Source of the DNA: Methanoregulaceae archaeon
GTDB lineage: Archaea; Halobacteriota; Methanomicrobia; Methanomicrobiales; Methanospirillaceae
Direction: 5' to 3'
DNA: 5,879 bases
Assembly: GCA_028679325.1 (NCBI GenBank)
Contig: JAJRBS010000044.1
Location: 1-5,879, forward strand
Under the pieces are notes generated by a model. That model was not told the DNA's origin. It made no database searches and saw only the letters and a program-made list of their open reading frames with translations. Made by a program: the position numbers and the translations under genes. Numbering within the stretch: position 1 is the first letter of the stretch; every line of letters begins with the position of its first letter. Below, piece by piece: positions 4,756-5,879 of the stretch.

Positions 4756-5687
4756 TGAAAAAGCCAGTCAGGCTCCGGGACTTCATCGAGGATCGCGAGG
4801 GAAGGCTCTATGCCGTCTCTGCCTACGACAACACGGAAAAGATCGGCTGCCTCCTCCGGTATATTCCTGATCCGGCAGGGGACCGCACGAGAAAGGGTGA
4901 AAGACGGTATCGGAAACTTGACTTTGACGAGGCTTATGCATACATCTCCCGGGAAAAACCGGAGTATGCTGACCTGATCCAGAGGATCCCTTTCACTGAT
5001 GTCGCCAGCGTCCTCAAGCCCGAAGAGGAGATGGGAGCCATCGTCAGGAGAAGTCCCCTTGTCGCCAGGCTCGCGGCGGTTCTCGGCCTTCCCGAAGGCT
5101 CCCACGGCTGCACCGGCTCCTACCTCTGCGGCCTTGAGACCGGCGAGTCGGACGTAGACCTCGTTGTTTACGGTCGGACCTTCTTCTCTGCCCAAAAGAT
5201 CCTCCGCCGCGGTATTGCACGGGGAAATATCTCTCCGGTCAGCGATGAGATCTGGGAGACCATTTACCGGAAGAGGCGACCAGAGTTACCCCGCGATGAA
5301 TTTCTCCTCCACGAGAGACGAAAGGATAACCGGGGAGAGATCAGCGGGGTCTATTTCGATCTCCTCTTCACCCGGTCCTATGATGCCCTTGATCCTTCAC
5401 CGGTAAGGAAAGGGCCGGTATGCGGAAAGATGACTATTGAGGCCACAGTCACGGATGCCTCCCTCTCTTTTGACAGCCCGGCCCGCTACCTCGTTGATCA
5501 CGAGGAGATACAGAGGGTGCTCTGTTTCTCGCACACCTACACGGGTCAGGCTCGTGACGGTGAGCTCATCCAGGCCAGCGGAATCTGCGAGGAGCATTGC
5601 GGGGAGCGTTGGCTGATTGTCGGAACGACCCGGGAAGCACGGGGAGAGTTCATCCGGTCCTTAAGCCTGCTGGAAAAGAATACCTGA
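4752..5687 (+). CDS. Predicted nucleotidyltransferase (COG1665-like, Pol beta superfamily)
   Basis: The 311-residue protein resembles archaeal predicted nucleotidyltransferases (COG1665), often labelled DNA polymerase beta-like. The N-terminal third (about 1-90) has no motif I recognise; it starts RLRDFIEDREGRLYAVSAYDN, probably a small beta-rich domain. The catalytic core shows GCTGSYLCGLETGESDVDLVVYG (119-141). This contains the Gly122-Ser123 pair and the metal-binding Asp134 and Asp136 of the GS-x(n)-DxD signature. YFDLLF supplies the expected third carboxylate, Asp203. The substrate is unknown; transfer of NMP to RNA, protein or a small molecule are all possible for this superfamily. ATG 4752 overlaps the sua5-like stop (ATGA); a second in-frame ATG at 4755 would remove one residue. 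The C-terminus WLIVGTTREARGEFIRSL looks complete. Linkage to a tRNA-modification gene suggests, but does not show, an RNA-related role. Confidence 0.85.
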   Translation: MMKKPVRLRDFIEDREGRLYAVSAYDNTEKIGCLLRYIPDPAGDRTRKGERRYRKLDFDEAYAYISREKPEYADLIQRIPFTDVASVLKPEEEMGAIVRRSPLVARLAAVLGLPEGSHGCTGSYLCGLETGESDVDLVVYGRTFFSAQKILRRGIARGNISPVSDEIWETIYRKRRPELPRDEFLLHERRKDNRGEISGVYFDLLFTRSYDALDPSPVRKGPVCGKMTIEATVTDASLSFDSPARYLVDHEEIQRVLCFSHTYTGQARDGELIQASGICEEHCGERWLIVGTTREARGEFIRSLSLLEKNT

Positions 5688-5844
5688 CCATCCCCGGACG
5701 TCGGCAGATTCATGTCGATAAGTTTATTGTCCGGGAGCTAGAGGATTCTGTGAGGATGGGGGTTATGGGGGATCCGGTCCAGCGGTAGCTTCCATTTTGG
5801 TATGTCCTGTATTCTCTCACATAACGGCGATAGGGGCGGGCACA
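5688..5844 (+). other. Intergenic region with weak hairpin and G-rich direct repeat
   Basis: These 157 bases hold no convincing gene. CCCGGAC (5693-5699) can pair with GTCCGGG (5729-5735), a seven-pair stem enclosing 29 bases and starting just after the nucleotidyltransferase stop. No T tract follows, so it is not an obvious terminator. AGTTTATTG at 5721-5729 is the best TATA-like box for the next gene but lies over 110 bases from its start. ATGGGGG occurs twice (5756-5762 and 5765-5771). A frame in the -1 register relative to the nucleotidyltransferase stays open to 5788 but has no start or match. Confidence 0.4.
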
Positions 5845-5879
5845 ATGGTTAAAGAGAAAAAAGACCGTCGTGCGGAGAG
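5845..5879 (+). CDS. Start of an unidentified gene (truncated by window end)
   Basis: An ATG at 5845 opens a frame reading MVKEKKDRRAE up to the window edge, with no stop in the 35 bases visible. The purine-rich, highly charged opening is typical of archaeal gene starts, and the 157 bases before it lack another candidate. The upstream AGGGGCGGG (5832-5840) is purine-rich but only a partial Shine-Dalgarno. The fragment is too short to assign a family. It may instead be a chance frame. Confidence 0.5.
   Translation, partial: MVKEKKDRRAE

Noticed and set aside
5597..5788. Possible small protein or -1 frameshift extension of the nucleotidyltransferase (translation ...RQIHVDKFIVRELEDSV...)
   Set aside because: The nucleotidyltransferase C-terminus looks complete, no slippery heptamer is seen near 5670-5687, and no start codon with a ribosome site precedes the non-overlapping part.
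1..5879. CRISPR array, inverted-repeat transposon ends, toxin-antitoxin or defence operon
   Set aside because: No regularly spaced repeats, terminal inverted repeats or matching gene families were found by reading both strands.

Overview
The window looks like a chromosomal segment of a methanogenic archaeon, most likely of the order Methanomicrobiales. This is inferred from recognisable archaeal families (UPF0215/DUF99, a TIGR04182/AglJ-type glycosyltransferase, an ACT-DUF5612 protein, an archaeal pilin N-terminus), from TTTATA-type promoter boxes, from a Shine-Dalgarno that matches archaeal 16S rRNA, and from a tRNA gene without an encoded CCA. Coding DNA is GC-rich, while the short intergenic gaps are AT-rich. 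I see no insertion sequence, phage gene, CRISPR array or defence cassette. This is ordinary core genome with several poorly characterised families.

Layout. Bases 1-757 hold the end of amtB (ammonium channel) followed 12 bases later by glnK (PII regulator), a classic nitrogen-sensing operon. A T-rich stretch with a TATA-like box then precedes a type IV pilin-like secreted or anchored protein (866-1369). Convergent to it, on the minus strand, lie a small two-helix membrane protein of unknown function (1416-1718) and a UPF0215/DUF99 endonuclease V-like protein (1787-2380). Divergent from DUF99, with only 39 bases between the start codons, is an AglJ-like membrane glycosyltransferase (2420-3337). 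Next comes tRNA-Gly(CCC) (3405-3475), and nine bases after it a tight plus-strand run: an ACT-DUF5612 protein (3485-4165), a YrdC/Sua5-family L-threonylcarbamoyladenylate synthase (4168-4755) and a predicted nucleotidyltransferase of COG1665 type (4752-5687). A 157-base gap precedes the first codons of another plus-strand gene at 5845.

How the genes relate. AmtB and GlnK work together: GlnK plugs the channel when nitrogen is sufficient. Its T-loop has Ile at the position of the uridylylated Tyr51, so control must rely on ligand binding or another modification. The AglJ-like enzyme probably starts an N-glycan on a dolichol carrier, and the nearby pilin-like protein has three N-glycosylation sequons, so it is a plausible but unproven target. 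The DUF5612, Sua5 and nucleotidyltransferase genes are packed like an operon, possibly sharing a transcript with the upstream tRNA.

The points most worth a second look are the tRNA-mRNA junction, the divergent promoter with its predicted leaderless start, the GlnK T-loop, and the proteins without known function (DUF99, DUF5612, COG1665 and the two-helix protein).
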